Positions 27,290-36,198 of a stretch of 64,000 nt of DNA are shown here, in pieces. A model generated the notes under the pieces. The model saw only the letters and a program-made list of their open reading frames with translations, was not told the origin of the DNA and did no database searches. The stretch's first letter is position 1. Each line of letters opens with the position of its first letter. A program made the position numbers and the translations under genes. Origin of the DNA: Betaproteobacteria bacterium (GTDB taxonomy: Bacteria > Pseudomonadota > Gammaproteobacteria > Burkholderiales > SG8-39); the NCBI GenBank assembly GCA_016195915.1, contig JACPYS010000014.1, positions 62,001-126,000 on the forward strand. Reading direction: 5' to 3'.

Positions 27290-28066
27290 ATGACTGTTCC
27301 GTTCTTTGCGGTCGAAGGCATAACCAAGCGCTTCGGCGGGCTCACGGCGGTGGGAGACGTGAGCTTCGAATTGCGTCGCGACCAGATCGTCGGCCTGATC
27401 GGCCCCAACGGCGCGGGCAAGACGACGTTGCTGAGGCTGATCACCAAGATTCTCCGCCCGGACGCAGGCCGTATCGTCATCAATGGCGAGGACCTCACCA
27501 CGCTCAAGCCCTGGGATGTGGTGCGGCGGGGCATCGCCGGGACGTTCCAGAACACCCGCCCGTTCCGGCACTTGCCGATCATCGCCAACGTCATGGTGCC
27601 CCTGTTGGCGCCGCGGGCGCGCAGCCGCGGCGAATGGGTGAAGAAGATCGAGGCCAAGGCGATGGACGCGCTCGAGTTCGTCGGCATTTCCGATATGGCG
27701 CTGGAGCCCGCTTCAGCCCTCTCGCAGGGGGACTTGAAGCGTCTCGAGGTGGCGCGCGCGATCGCGACCGAGCCGGAACTGCTGCTTCTCGACGAGCCGC
27801 TGGGCGGTCTCAACCCCGCCGAATCGGAACTGCTCGCGCGCTCGATCCGGCGGCTGCACAAGGGCGGGCGCTTTGGGCGCCTGCACTCGGAGGGGCCGGC
27901 GGTGCTGATGATCGAGCACAAGCTGAAGGAACTGATGTCGATCGTCGACCGCGTGATCGTGCTCGATCATGGCGAGCTGATCGCCGATGGCACGCCGGCG
28001 GAAGTCGTCAAGGATCCGAAAGTGATCGAGGCCTACCTGGGGAGCGAGAGTGGGCTTGCTGCTTGA
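27290..28066 (+). CDS. livG: Branched-chain amino acid-type ABC transporter ATPase LivG
   Basis: A 258-residue ABC ATPase of the LivG branch. Walker A is GPNGAGKTT, FQNTRPFRHL is the LivG-type Q-loop segment, the signature is variant LSQGDLKRLEVARA and Walker B is LLLLDEPLGGLNP. It starts two bases after the ligase stop and overlaps livF by 17 bases. With livF, livM, livH and livK it makes a full transporter. The substrate may be an organic acid or aromatic compound rather than leucine, given the flanking catabolic genes. Confidence 0.95.
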   Translation: MTVPFFAVEGITKRFGGLTAVGDVSFELRRDQIVGLIGPNGAGKTTLLRLITKILRPDAGRIVINGEDLTTLKPWDVVRRGIAGTFQNTRPFRHLPIIANVMVPLLAPRARSRGEWVKKIEAKAMDALEFVGISDMALEPASALSQGDLKRLEVARAIATEPELLLLDEPLGGLNPAESELLARSIRRLHKGGRFGRLHSEGPAVLMIEHKLKELMSIVDRVIVLDHGELIADGTPAEVVKDPKVIEAYLGSESGLAA

Positions 28067-28802
28067 GGTTGGAAATCTTTCCGTTCGCTATGACAGGGCT
28101 CAGATCCTGAGCGGGGTTTCGCTCGAGGTCGGCGCAGAAGAATTCGTCGGGCTCGTCGGCCCCAATGGAGCAGGCAAGTCCACGCTGCTGCGGGCGATCT
28201 CGGGGCTGGTGAATTTCGAAGCCCGCATGAAGCGCGGCACCACCGGGGAGATTTTGCTCGAGGGCGAGGTGCGCTTCGACGGCGAGCGGATCGATTCACT
28301 CGCGCCGCACGAGATCCGCAGGAAAGGGCTGGTGCTTTGCCCCGAGCGCAGGCGACCGTTTCGCGAGTTGAGCGTGCTCGAGAATCTGATGGCCGGCGCC
28401 TATCTCGCCTCCGGCAGCACCGGTACCGGCGCGCGGCTCGAGCGCGTGTTTGCGCTTTTTCCGCAGCTCGCCGAGCGCAGCGGCCAGATCGCCGGCACGC
28501 TCTCGGGCGGCGAACAGCAGATGCTCGCGATCGCGCGGGCGCTGATGTTCGAGGCGAAGCTCCTGTGCATCGATGAGCCCTCGCTCGGGCTCGCGCCGAA
28601 GATCCGCGGGGAACTCTTCGCGGCGATCGCCAGGGTGCACGAAGGGGGCGTGCCGGTGCTGCTCGTCGAGCAGGAAGTCGGCCAGGCGTTCCGCATGTCT
28701 AAGCGCAACTACGTGCTCTCGCAGGGCAAGATCATCGCGCACGGCCCCTCCGCCCAGCTCATGGCGGACGAGACGCTACGTGCCAGCTATCTCGGTCTGT
28801 AG
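28050..28802 (+). CDS. livF: Branched-chain amino acid-type ABC transporter ATPase LivF
   Basis: A 250-residue partner ATPase with Walker A GPNGAGKST, LCPERRRPFRELSVLENL, signature LSGGEQQMLAIARAL and Walker B LLCIDEPSLGLAP. The GTG start at 28050 lies within livG. Its stop overlaps the convergent livM gene by 16 bases, so the ATPase and permease genes sit on opposite strands. That is an unusual split for one transporter. Confidence 0.95.
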   Translation: MGLLLEVGNLSVRYDRAQILSGVSLEVGAEEFVGLVGPNGAGKSTLLRAISGLVNFEARMKRGTTGEILLEGEVRFDGERIDSLAPHEIRRKGLVLCPERRRPFRELSVLENLMAGAYLASGSTGTGARLERVFALFPQLAERSGQIAGTLSGGEQQMLAIARALMFEAKLLCIDEPSLGLAPKIRGELFAAIARVHEGGVPVLLVEQEVGQAFRMSKRNYVLSQGKIIAHGPSAQLMADETLRASYLGL

Positions 28803-29845
28803 CGAAGACTTTGCAGCGCCGCGCCGCACAGGCGGCACGCGCTGCGCCAGGCGCGGTTGCGCTGCTTACAGCGCGGGCAGGCGGTTTCGATCCGGTCGCG
28901 TACCCAGGGCGAAAGACCGCGCGGCATGAAAAGCAGCACCAGCAGCACGATCACCGCAAAGATCAGCAGCCGCAATTCGCCGAATGCCTTGAAGCTTCCC
29001 AGCCATTCGGTGAGCGGGTACAGGATGAACACCGCAGCGACGGGGCCATAGATCGTCGCCACGCCGCCGAAAATCCCCCAGATCACCACCTGGAAGGAGA
29101 GCGCGGTCTCGAGCGTCGAGGGGCCGGCGACGCGGATGTAGTGCGCGAACAGCGCGCCCGCGAGCCCGGCCGCAAAGGCCGAGACTGCGAACACGGTAAG
29201 CTTGTAGCGCGGCGTGTTGATGCCCGAGGCGCGCGCCGCGACCTCGTCATCGCGGATCGCGTGCAGCACCAGGCCGAATTTCGAATCCGCGATCAGCCAC
29301 AGCCCGAATACCACAGCGAGCATCGCGAGCACTGCAACGTAGTAGTTCGCGGTGACTGTCGTCGCCAGGCGTCTGAGTCCCGAGACGCCGAGCTCGCCGC
29401 CCGAGAAATCCGGGAAGGCGAACAGCAGGCCCAGGGCAATCAGCGGGAATGCGAGGGTCGCGAGAGAAAGGTATGAGCCGCGCAGACGCAGGCACAGGTA
29501 ACCGACCACCACGCCGAATCCGGTCGCAACGAGCGCACCGATCCACACCGTGACCCAGGGCGTCACGCCGAACTTGAGCGAGACGAGCGCCGAGGCGTAA
29601 GCGCCCGCGCCGAAGAACAGCGCGTGCCCGAAATTCACCTGCCCGGTGTAGCCGGCAAGCAGGTCCCAGCTCGCCGCGAACATCGCGAACAGGCAGGTGA
29701 GCGTGACGATTCTCAGGACGTATGGATCGCCGTACACGTACGGCAGCACGAGCAGCGCGAGCGCCCAGGCGAGAACGGCGGTGCGAGACGGTAGCACGAA
29801 TACCTCGTTCTTCAGCTCCGCCCAGCCGCGCCGGAGGAAATACAT
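28787..29845 (-). CDS. livM: ABC transporter permease LivM with C-terminal zinc-ribbon-like tail
   Basis: A 352-residue permease of about nine helices with the LivM motifs WDLLAGYTGQVNFGHALFFGAGAY and LVLHAIRDDEVAARASGIN. After the last helix (VLLVLLFMPRGL) is a soluble tail of about 40 residues with CPRC and CRLC spaced 13 residues apart, a zinc-ribbon-like arrangement not normal for LivM. ATG at 29845 was preferred to the adjacent TTG at 29848. It pairs with livH. Confidence 0.92.
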   Translation of the reverse strand: MYFLRRGWAELKNEVFVLPSRTAVLAWALALLVLPYVYGDPYVLRIVTLTCLFAMFAASWDLLAGYTGQVNFGHALFFGAGAYASALVSLKFGVTPWVTVWIGALVATGFGVVVGYLCLRLRGSYLSLATLAFPLIALGLLFAFPDFSGGELGVSGLRRLATTVTANYYVAVLAMLAVVFGLWLIADSKFGLVLHAIRDDEVAARASGINTPRYKLTVFAVSAFAAGLAGALFAHYIRVAGPSTLETALSFQVVIWGIFGGVATIYGPVAAVFILYPLTEWLGSFKAFGELRLLIFAVIVLLVLLFMPRGLSPWVRDRIETACPRCKQRNRAWRSACRLCGAALQSLRYRPR

Positions 29846-29867
29846 CAAATCGCCTTCCCTGCGTACA

Positions 29868-30737
29868 TCAGCGTTCCTCTTCGAACGCGACGCCGTACAG
29901 TCCCTCGGGCCGTACCAGCAGTACCAGCACCATGATCGAGAGCGCCACCGCGCCCTTCAGAAACGCGCCCGCCGGAAGCGCAAACACGGTGATCGCCTCG
30001 ACGTAACCGATGACGAGCGCGCCGATCAGGCTTCCCTTGAGGCTCCCCAGGCCGCCCAGCACCACGATCGCCAGCATCGTCACCAGCGGCGCGAGCCACA
30101 TGAACGGATCGACCACGTACACCGGCGCCACCACGACCCCGGCGATCGCCGCGAGCGCCACCGAAATCGCGACCGTCGCCATCGCGACGCGCTCCACGTT
30201 CATGCCCATCAGGCTCGCCACTTCGATGTCGTTCGCGGTGGCGCGAATCGCGAGCCCAAGGCGCGTGCGGTACAGCAATGCCCAGGTCGCGACCAGCATC
30301 AGCGCCGCAACCACCAGAATGAGCAGGCGCTGGTAGGGAACGCTCACGCCGGCGAGGCTCACCACGCCGTCCAGTGTCGATGGAATGCCGAGGTAGTGTC
30401 CGCCGAACGAAAACAGCATCAGTTCCTGGAACACCAGCGCAAGTGCGATGGTCGCGATCAGCACCGCCGACTCATGCTCGCGCACCGGCTCGATCACGAG
30501 CCGGTAGCAAAGCACCGAGAACAGGGTCACCGCCGCGACCGAAACGATGCCGGAAACCGCAAAGCCCAGGCCCGCTTTCACCAGCAGGCTGTAGAAGCAG
30601 TACGCGGCGAGCATGTAAAACGCGGTGTGCGCGATGTTGACGATGCGCGCGACGCCGAAGATGAGCGAGAAGCCGATCGCCAGCAGCGCGTACACGCCGC
30701 CGTTCACCAGCCCCGTGACGAGAATGTCCTGTAACAT
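29868..30737 (-). CDS. livH: ABC transporter permease LivH
   Basis: A 289-residue inner-membrane permease. LVNGGVYALLAIGFSLIFGV near the start, RATANDIEVASLMGMNVERV in the coupling region and AIVVLGGLGSLKGSLIGA near the end are LivH hallmarks. The start at 30737 (MLQDILV) matches family N-termini better than the frame from 30767. It is cotranscribed with livK upstream and livM downstream. Confidence 0.94.
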   Translation of the reverse strand: MLQDILVTGLVNGGVYALLAIGFSLIFGVARIVNIAHTAFYMLAAYCFYSLLVKAGLGFAVSGIVSVAAVTLFSVLCYRLVIEPVREHESAVLIATIALALVFQELMLFSFGGHYLGIPSTLDGVVSLAGVSVPYQRLLILVVAALMLVATWALLYRTRLGLAIRATANDIEVASLMGMNVERVAMATVAISVALAAIAGVVVAPVYVVDPFMWLAPLVTMLAIVVLGGLGSLKGSLIGALVIGYVEAITVFALPAGAFLKGAVALSIMVLVLLVRPEGLYGVAFEEER

Positions 30738-30793
30738 CGGATAAGAACCGGGCGCGCCTCGCGGCACGCCCGTTCCTCACTGCGGCGCGGCGC

Positions 30794-32014
30794 TCACCGC
30801 GCAGGCATCTTGAACGGCTGCATGCCTTTCACCTGCGGCGGCCAGAACGGCACCTTCTTGCCGTCCTGCCACTGCACGCCGATACCCGCAGTCTTGCCCA
30901 CCTCCCAGATCAGGTCGTGACGCTTGTCCCACGACGCGGTTGCAGCCGTGCCGACGTGCTCCATCTTCTCCAGCACCGGAACGAGCTTGTCGGCATCCGT
31001 GGTGCCCGCCTGCTCGATCGCCGCCTTGAGCACCATGATCGCGTCGTAGGTCGCGGCAGTGTAGGTCGGGGCCTTCTTGTAGCGCTCCTTGAACGCGCGC
31101 ACGAACGGGATGGTCTTTGGCGTCATCTCCACCTCGGAGTAGGTATCGAGCGTGGAGACAAAGTTGCCCTTGCCTGCCGTCGCGGCCCAGAACTCGTCCT
31201 TCTGGCCTTCGACGTTGATGCCGAACGCTACCGCCTTCATGTTGCGCTCGCCCATCTGGCGCCCGAGGGAGATGCCAACCGGGCCCGAGAGCAGCGTAAA
31301 GACGATATCCGCCCCCGCGCGCTCGATCGCCGAGAGTTCGGCCGTCACGTCGGTCGCCACCGCGGAAGGCTGCCAGGTGCCCACCACTTCCATCTTCATC
31401 TTGGGCAGCGTCGCCTGCAGGGCTTTCATGATCGGTTCAGTCCACACCGTCTTCTCGGCAACGATGGCGACCTTCGGTTGGTCTTTCTTCAGGGACTGCC
31501 GCATCTGGTCGCCGATCGAGCCGAGGATCGCCACCAGCGAGCGGAACAGGTCGGGAGACTTGGTCGGCGTGACCCGGAACCAGTATTTGTAGCGATCGTA
31601 GTTCTTCTCCACGTTCTCGCCGAGCCTCGCGTCGGCGGCCCCGGCGCCGAGGAAGATCTTCTTGCTGTCCATCGCGATTTCCTGCATCGCGAGCACCGCT
31701 TCGGAGCGGAAGCCGCCGATCAGGAAATCGGCCTTGTCGCGCGAGATGACCCGCTCGGTCGCGTTGGTCGCGTCGGGCACCGACTGCACCTCGTTGGTGT
31801 CGGCGCGGATCAGCTCAACCTGCATCTTCCTGCCGCCGACCGCGATGCCGCCCGCCTTGTTGATCTCGTCGCGCGCCATCTCCGCGCCCGCCCAGTGGTT
31901 CTCGCCTTGCACGAACGCCATCGGCCCGAGGATCGCGAACTTGACGGTGCCCTGTCCTTGTGCAGTGGTCGCGGCAGCGAGCAGCGCGACCGCCATGAGA
32001 AACGAACGCATCAT
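30794..32014 (-). CDS. livK: Periplasmic substrate-binding protein (LivK-type)
   Basis: A 406-residue exported binding protein of the type I periplasmic-binding fold. The signal peptide covers about residues 1-20 (FLMAVALLAAATTAQG). The mature part starts VKFAILGPMAFVQGENHWAGAEMA and continues in two alpha/beta lobes (Peripla_BP_6). AAGGAGG stands six bases before the ATG. It heads the livK-livH-livM unit. Ligand specificity is not readable from sequence. Confidence 0.93.
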   Translation of the reverse strand: MMRSFLMAVALLAAATTAQGQGTVKFAILGPMAFVQGENHWAGAEMARDEINKAGGIAVGGRKMQVELIRADTNEVQSVPDATNATERVISRDKADFLIGGFRSEAVLAMQEIAMDSKKIFLGAGAADARLGENVEKNYDRYKYWFRVTPTKSPDLFRSLVAILGSIGDQMRQSLKKDQPKVAIVAEKTVWTEPIMKALQATLPKMKMEVVGTWQPSAVATDVTAELSAIERAGADIVFTLLSGPVGISLGRQMGERNMKAVAFGINVEGQKDEFWAATAGKGNFVSTLDTYSEVEMTPKTIPFVRAFKERYKKAPTYTAATYDAIMVLKAAIEQAGTTDADKLVPVLEKMEHVGTAATASWDKRHDLIWEVGKTAGIGVQWQDGKKVPFWPPQVKGMQPFKMPAR

Positions 32015-32130
32015 CGCTTCCTCCTTGTGGTTGGTTTGGAATGGGTTGCGGATTCGATGTTACGCAGTATATGCCCGGAGCCGGCTTGCGCCGGGTCTGA
32101 ACGCGCCGCACGCTCCGTGGCGGCGGGGAA

Positions 32131-34080
32131 TCAATCCCCGTGCTGCGCCCGCAGTTCAGCCACAGACTCCGGATTGACCAGCGAGCTGAGGTCGCCCGCG
32201 TCCTCGCCGAGGTAGGCGGCGCGGATCACGCGGCGCATTATTTTCATGTTGCGGGTCTTCGGCAAGTCGGAGACGAAACGCACGTCCTTCGGCCGGAAGG
32301 CGACGCCCAAGCCGTGTACCACAACTTGCGAGAGTTCCGCTCTCAGCGTTTCGCTGCCCACGATGCCCGGTTTCAGGGAACACACCAGCACCAGCGCCGA
32401 GCCCTTGATCCGATCGGGCACGCCCACCGCAGCGGCCTCGGCGAGCTTGCCGGTTCCCATCAGCAGCGCCTCGATCTCCGCCGGCCCGGTGCGCTTGCCC
32501 GCGATCTTGAGTGTGTCGTCGGACCTACCATGGATGTACCAATGCCCGTCGGCGTCGCGGCTGGCGAAATCGCCGTGATGCCAGACATTCTTCCAGGTGC
32601 TCCAGTAGTTCTGAATATAGCGTTCACTGTCCTTCCACAGACCCATCGTCAGGCCGAAGACCGGGCGGCGCATCACGAGCTCACCGACGGTCCCCGGCGG
32701 TACGGGCCGCCCGGATTCGTCGAAGATGTCCGCACCGGTGCCGGGAACCGGGGTATTGAAGCTGCAGGGCTTGAGCGGGCGTATCACGCAGCAGGCGAGG
32801 ATGCCCATCATCTCGGTGCCGCCAGAGAAATTGAGCAGCGGCACGCGGCACTTTCCCACGCGCTCGAACAGCCACCGCCACGCATCCGGCGTCCAGGGCT
32901 CGCCGCTCGAGACCATGATGCGCAACGCTGAAAGGTCATGCGTCTTCCACGGCTCGCTTCCCTGCGCGATGAAGGTGCGCGCCGTCGTGGGCGCGATGCC
33001 GAGATAGCTCACGCGATGCTCGGCGGTCAGGCGCCACATCCGGTTCGGATCGGGAAAATTCGGCGCTCCCTCGACGAGGATCAGTGTCGCACCCACGATC
33101 GGCGTCGCAAGAACGATCAACGGCCCGACCACCCACCCCATGTCCGTCATCCACAGCAATCGGTCGTCCGCGCGCAAATCCATGCACAGCGACAGGTCCA
33201 TCACGATCTTTGCCATGAATCCGGTATGCCCGTGGACCACTCCCTTGGGTTTGCCGGTTGTGCCGGAGGTAAATACGAGCAGGTACGGCGCATCCGCGTC
33301 CATCTCTTCGGTGGGCGCATCGTCGCGCTGGTTCGCGCGCAGTTCGTGCCACCAATGGTCGCGGCCGTCGGTCCAGGCGATTCGGTTGCCTGCGCGCCGC
33401 ACAACTACCACGTGCTTCACTGCGCTCACCTGCGCCAGCGCCTCGTCGGCAATGGCCTTCGCATCGACCAGTTTCCCGCGCCGGGTGGTGCCATCCGCCG
33501 TGATGAGCACCAATGCCTGCGCGAGTTCCAGCCGCGCGACCATGGCCTCCGCACCGAAGCCGGAAAACAGCGGCATCATGATCGCACCGATCTTCGCGCC
33601 CGCGAGCATCGCGATCATCGCCTCCGGCACGTTGGGCAGGTACATCGCAACCACGTCGCCGCGCGAAACGCGCAGCGCGCGTAACGCCCCCGCGCAACGG
33701 CAGACCTCGCGGTCGAGATCGCGATACGTGTAATCCTTGCGGGCGCCGTCCTCGCCTTCCCAGACCAGCGCGAGCTTGTCGTAGCTCGAGGTACCGCGCC
33801 ACCGGTCGATCGCGTTCAGTGTAATGTTGGTGGTGGCGCCGACGCACCATTTCGTCCAGGGCAGCCCCGCAGTTTCGTCGATCGTGCGCGTGTACGGCCG
33901 ATAGAAACGGTAATCGAGATGCTTCAGCAAGCCTTCGAAGAACCAGCCGGGCTCCGTATCGGCGCGGCGCAGCAGTTCCTCGTAGCTTGCAACGCCCAGC
34001 GTCCGCATGAACGCCGCCATGTTCGAGGCGGCGGCCTGCTGCGGGTCAGGCTGCCACGCAATCTCGGGAATCGCTGACAA
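32131..34080 (-). CDS. Acetyl-CoA synthetase-like AMP-forming acyl-CoA ligase
   Basis: A 649-residue ANL enzyme with the Acs/acetoacetyl-CoA synthetase layout. It has LPWTKWCVGATTNITLNAIDR near the N-terminus, P-loop VFTSGTTGKPKGVVHGHTG, WHHGDFASRDADGHWYIHGR, and the acetylatable Lys in LPKTRNMKIMRRVIR. This is the second acyl-CoA ligase around one Liv transporter and is of a different subfamily from the first. It lies ten bases after gabD on the same strand. The acid substrate is unknown. Confidence 0.9.
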   Translation of the reverse strand: MSAIPEIAWQPDPQQAAASNMAAFMRTLGVASYEELLRRADTEPGWFFEGLLKHLDYRFYRPYTRTIDETAGLPWTKWCVGATTNITLNAIDRWRGTSSYDKLALVWEGEDGARKDYTYRDLDREVCRCAGALRALRVSRGDVVAMYLPNVPEAMIAMLAGAKIGAIMMPLFSGFGAEAMVARLELAQALVLITADGTTRRGKLVDAKAIADEALAQVSAVKHVVVVRRAGNRIAWTDGRDHWWHELRANQRDDAPTEEMDADAPYLLVFTSGTTGKPKGVVHGHTGFMAKIVMDLSLCMDLRADDRLLWMTDMGWVVGPLIVLATPIVGATLILVEGAPNFPDPNRMWRLTAEHRVSYLGIAPTTARTFIAQGSEPWKTHDLSALRIMVSSGEPWTPDAWRWLFERVGKCRVPLLNFSGGTEMMGILACCVIRPLKPCSFNTPVPGTGADIFDESGRPVPPGTVGELVMRRPVFGLTMGLWKDSERYIQNYWSTWKNVWHHGDFASRDADGHWYIHGRSDDTLKIAGKRTGPAEIEALLMGTGKLAEAAAVGVPDRIKGSALVLVCSLKPGIVGSETLRAELSQVVVHGLGVAFRPKDVRFVSDLPKTRNMKIMRRVIRAAYLGEDAGDLSSLVNPESVAELRAQHGD

Positions 34081-34090
34081 GCTCGAGCGC

Positions 34091-35581
34091 TTACTTGTCG
34101 ATCCCTGCGATCAGAACGTACTTCACCTCGAGATATTCCTCGAGACCGTACTTCGCTCCCTCGCGGCCGAGCCCGGACTGTTTCACCCCGCCGAAAGGCG
34201 CGATCTCGGTGGACAGGATTCCGGAGTTCACGCACACCATCCCCGTTTCCATCTGCTCGGCGACGCGGAAGATGCGCCCGATGTCGCGCGAGTAGAAGTA
34301 GCCCGCAAGGCCGAACTCGGTGTTATTGGCGAGGCGGATCGCTTCGGGTTCGTCCTTAAAGCGGATCAGCGGCGCGACCGGACCGAAGGTCTCCTCGAAG
34401 GACACCTGCATTTCCGGCGTCACGCCGGTGATCACCGTGGGCTCGAAAAACAGTCCGCCCTTCGCGTGCCGCCTTCCTCCGAGCACCACCTTCGCTCCCT
34501 TGGCGGTGGCATCGGCGACGTGGCTCTCGACCTTCTTCATCCCCTGCTCGTCGATCAGCGGGCCGATCACCACGCCCGGCTCGTTGCCGGCGCCGACCTT
34601 GAAGCCCTTCACTTTCTCCGCCAGTTTTGCGGCGAAGGCGTCGTAGACATTGTCCTGCACGTAGATGCGGTTGGCGCAAACGCAGGTCTGCCCGGCGTTG
34701 CGGTACTTGCTCGCGATCGCGCCTTCGACCGCGGCATCGATGTCTGCATCATCGAACACGATGAACGGTGCGTTGCCACCAAGTTCGAGCGAGAGCTTCT
34801 TCACCGTATCGGCCGACTGGCGCATCAGCGTGCGGCCGACTTCGGTCGAGCCGGTGAATGAGAGCTTGCGCACCACCGGGTTCGCGCACAGCTCCCCTCC
34901 GATCGCCGCCGCGCCGCCGGTCACGATGTTGAGCACGCCCTTGGGGATGCCGGCACGCTCGGCGAGTTCCGCCATGGCGAGCGCGGAAAAAGGCGTCTGT
35001 TTGGCGGGCTTGAGGACGACGGTGCAACCCGCGGCGAGCGCGGGCGCGGCCTTGCGCGTGATCATCGCGTTGGGGAAATTCCAGGGCGTGATCATCGCGG
35101 CCACGCCGATCGGTTGCTTGATGACGAGGATTCTCCTGTCCGCCTGGTGCTGCGGAATCACGTCGCCGTATGCGCGCTTGCCTTCCTCCGCGAACCATTC
35201 GATGAACGAGGCGCCGTAGGCGATTTCGCCGCGCGCTTCCGCGAGCGGCTTGCCCTGCTCGGCCGTAAGCAGTTGAGCGAGATCCTCCTGGTGCTGCATC
35301 AGGAGGTTGAACCAGCGCAGCAGAATAGCGTGGCGCTCCTTCGCGGTTTTCGCGCGCCAGGCAGGCCAGGCCGCGTTCGCGGCGTCGATCGCGCGGCGCG
35401 TCTCCGCGGCACCCATGTCGGGAATCGTGCCAAGGACTTCGCCGTCGGCCGGGTTGGTGACGGGAAGGCTGTTACCGCTGTCGGCGTCGGCCCACTGGCC
35501 GTCGATGTAGCACTGCTCGCGAAACAGCTTCGGATCTTTCAGGGGAATGGCCGGGAGTCCGGCGCGTGTCGGGGCGTTCAT
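34091..35581 (-). CDS. gabD: Succinate-semialdehyde-type aldehyde dehydrogenase
   Basis: A 496-residue NAD(P)-dependent ALDH. LELGGNAPFIVFDDADIDAA carries the general base Glu, GQTCVCANRIYV carries the catalytic Cys, and MITPWNFPNAMITRK is a cofactor motif. This combination is close to GabD (succinate semialdehyde to succinate), though glutarate semialdehyde is possible. The start at 35581 leaves the typical N-terminus; upstream codons look non-coding. It leads the unit gabD-acyl-CoA ligase. Confidence 0.9.
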   Translation of the reverse strand: MNAPTRAGLPAIPLKDPKLFREQCYIDGQWADADSGNSLPVTNPADGEVLGTIPDMGAAETRRAIDAANAAWPAWRAKTAKERHAILLRWFNLLMQHQEDLAQLLTAEQGKPLAEARGEIAYGASFIEWFAEEGKRAYGDVIPQHQADRRILVIKQPIGVAAMITPWNFPNAMITRKAAPALAAGCTVVLKPAKQTPFSALAMAELAERAGIPKGVLNIVTGGAAAIGGELCANPVVRKLSFTGSTEVGRTLMRQSADTVKKLSLELGGNAPFIVFDDADIDAAVEGAIASKYRNAGQTCVCANRIYVQDNVYDAFAAKLAEKVKGFKVGAGNEPGVVIGPLIDEQGMKKVESHVADATAKGAKVVLGGRRHAKGGLFFEPTVITGVTPEMQVSFEETFGPVAPLIRFKDEPEAIRLANNTEFGLAGYFYSRDIGRIFRVAEQMETGMVCVNSGILSTEIAPFGGVKQSGLGREGAKYGLEEYLEVKYVLIAGIDK

Positions 35582-35728
35582 GGTTTGCTCCGCAATGGGC
35601 AGATTCGTCAAGGATGAAACACTGCATTTTACCGCAGCGGCAAGAGATTTCGCCGAATGGTGCGGCGCAACGTGCATGCGAAGTGGGTAACGCATAGCAT
35701 GCGCCTCTCATGCGAGGGAGGAAGGGAA

Positions 35729-36196
35729 ATGATTGAATTCGTCGTCAACGGTAAACGGGCGCGCGCGGACGTACCGGGGGATACGCCACTGTTGTGGGTG
35801 CTCCGCGATACGTTGGGAATGACCGGCACGAAATTCGGCTGCGGCCAGGCGCTGTGCGGCGCGTGCACTGTGCACCTGGATGGCCAACCGGTGCGATCAT
35901 GTACTACGCCGGTTTCGGCCGCGGCGGGTAAGAAGGTCGCGACCATCGAAGGTATCGGCGCGACGCCGATCGGCAAGAAGGTCCAGGCGGCGTGGACCGC
36001 GCTCGACGTGCCGCAGTGCGGGTATTGCCAGTCTGGCCAGATCATGAGCGCAGTCGCTCTATTGAGCGAGAATCCGAAGCCTAGCGACGCCGACATCGAC
36101 AAGGCGATGGACGGGAATATCTGTCGCTGTGGTACCTACAACCAGATTCGCGCGGCCATCAAGGATGCGGCGAAATCGATGACTAAGGGGGCGTGA
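35729..36196 (+). CDS. Molybdenum hydroxylase, [2Fe-2S] subunit (IorA-like)
   Basis: A 155-residue two-cluster ferredoxin-like subunit. The plant-type cluster ligands are in [15 protein letters not shown] and a later Cys. The second cluster is in [10 protein letters not shown] and CRCGTYNQI. This matches the small subunit of isoquinoline oxidoreductase or nicotinate-dehydrogenase-like enzymes. GAGGGAGGAAGGG precedes the ATG at 35729. It is followed at once by the large subunit. Confidence 0.93.
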   Translation: MIEFVVNGKRARADVPGDTPLLWVLRDTLGMTGTKFGCGQALCGACTVHLDGQPVRSCTTPVSAAAGKKVATIEGIGATPIGKKVQAAWTALDVPQCGYCQSGQIMSAVALLSENPKPSDADIDKAMDGNICRCGTYNQIRAAIKDAAKSMTKGA

Positions 36197-36198
36197 TC

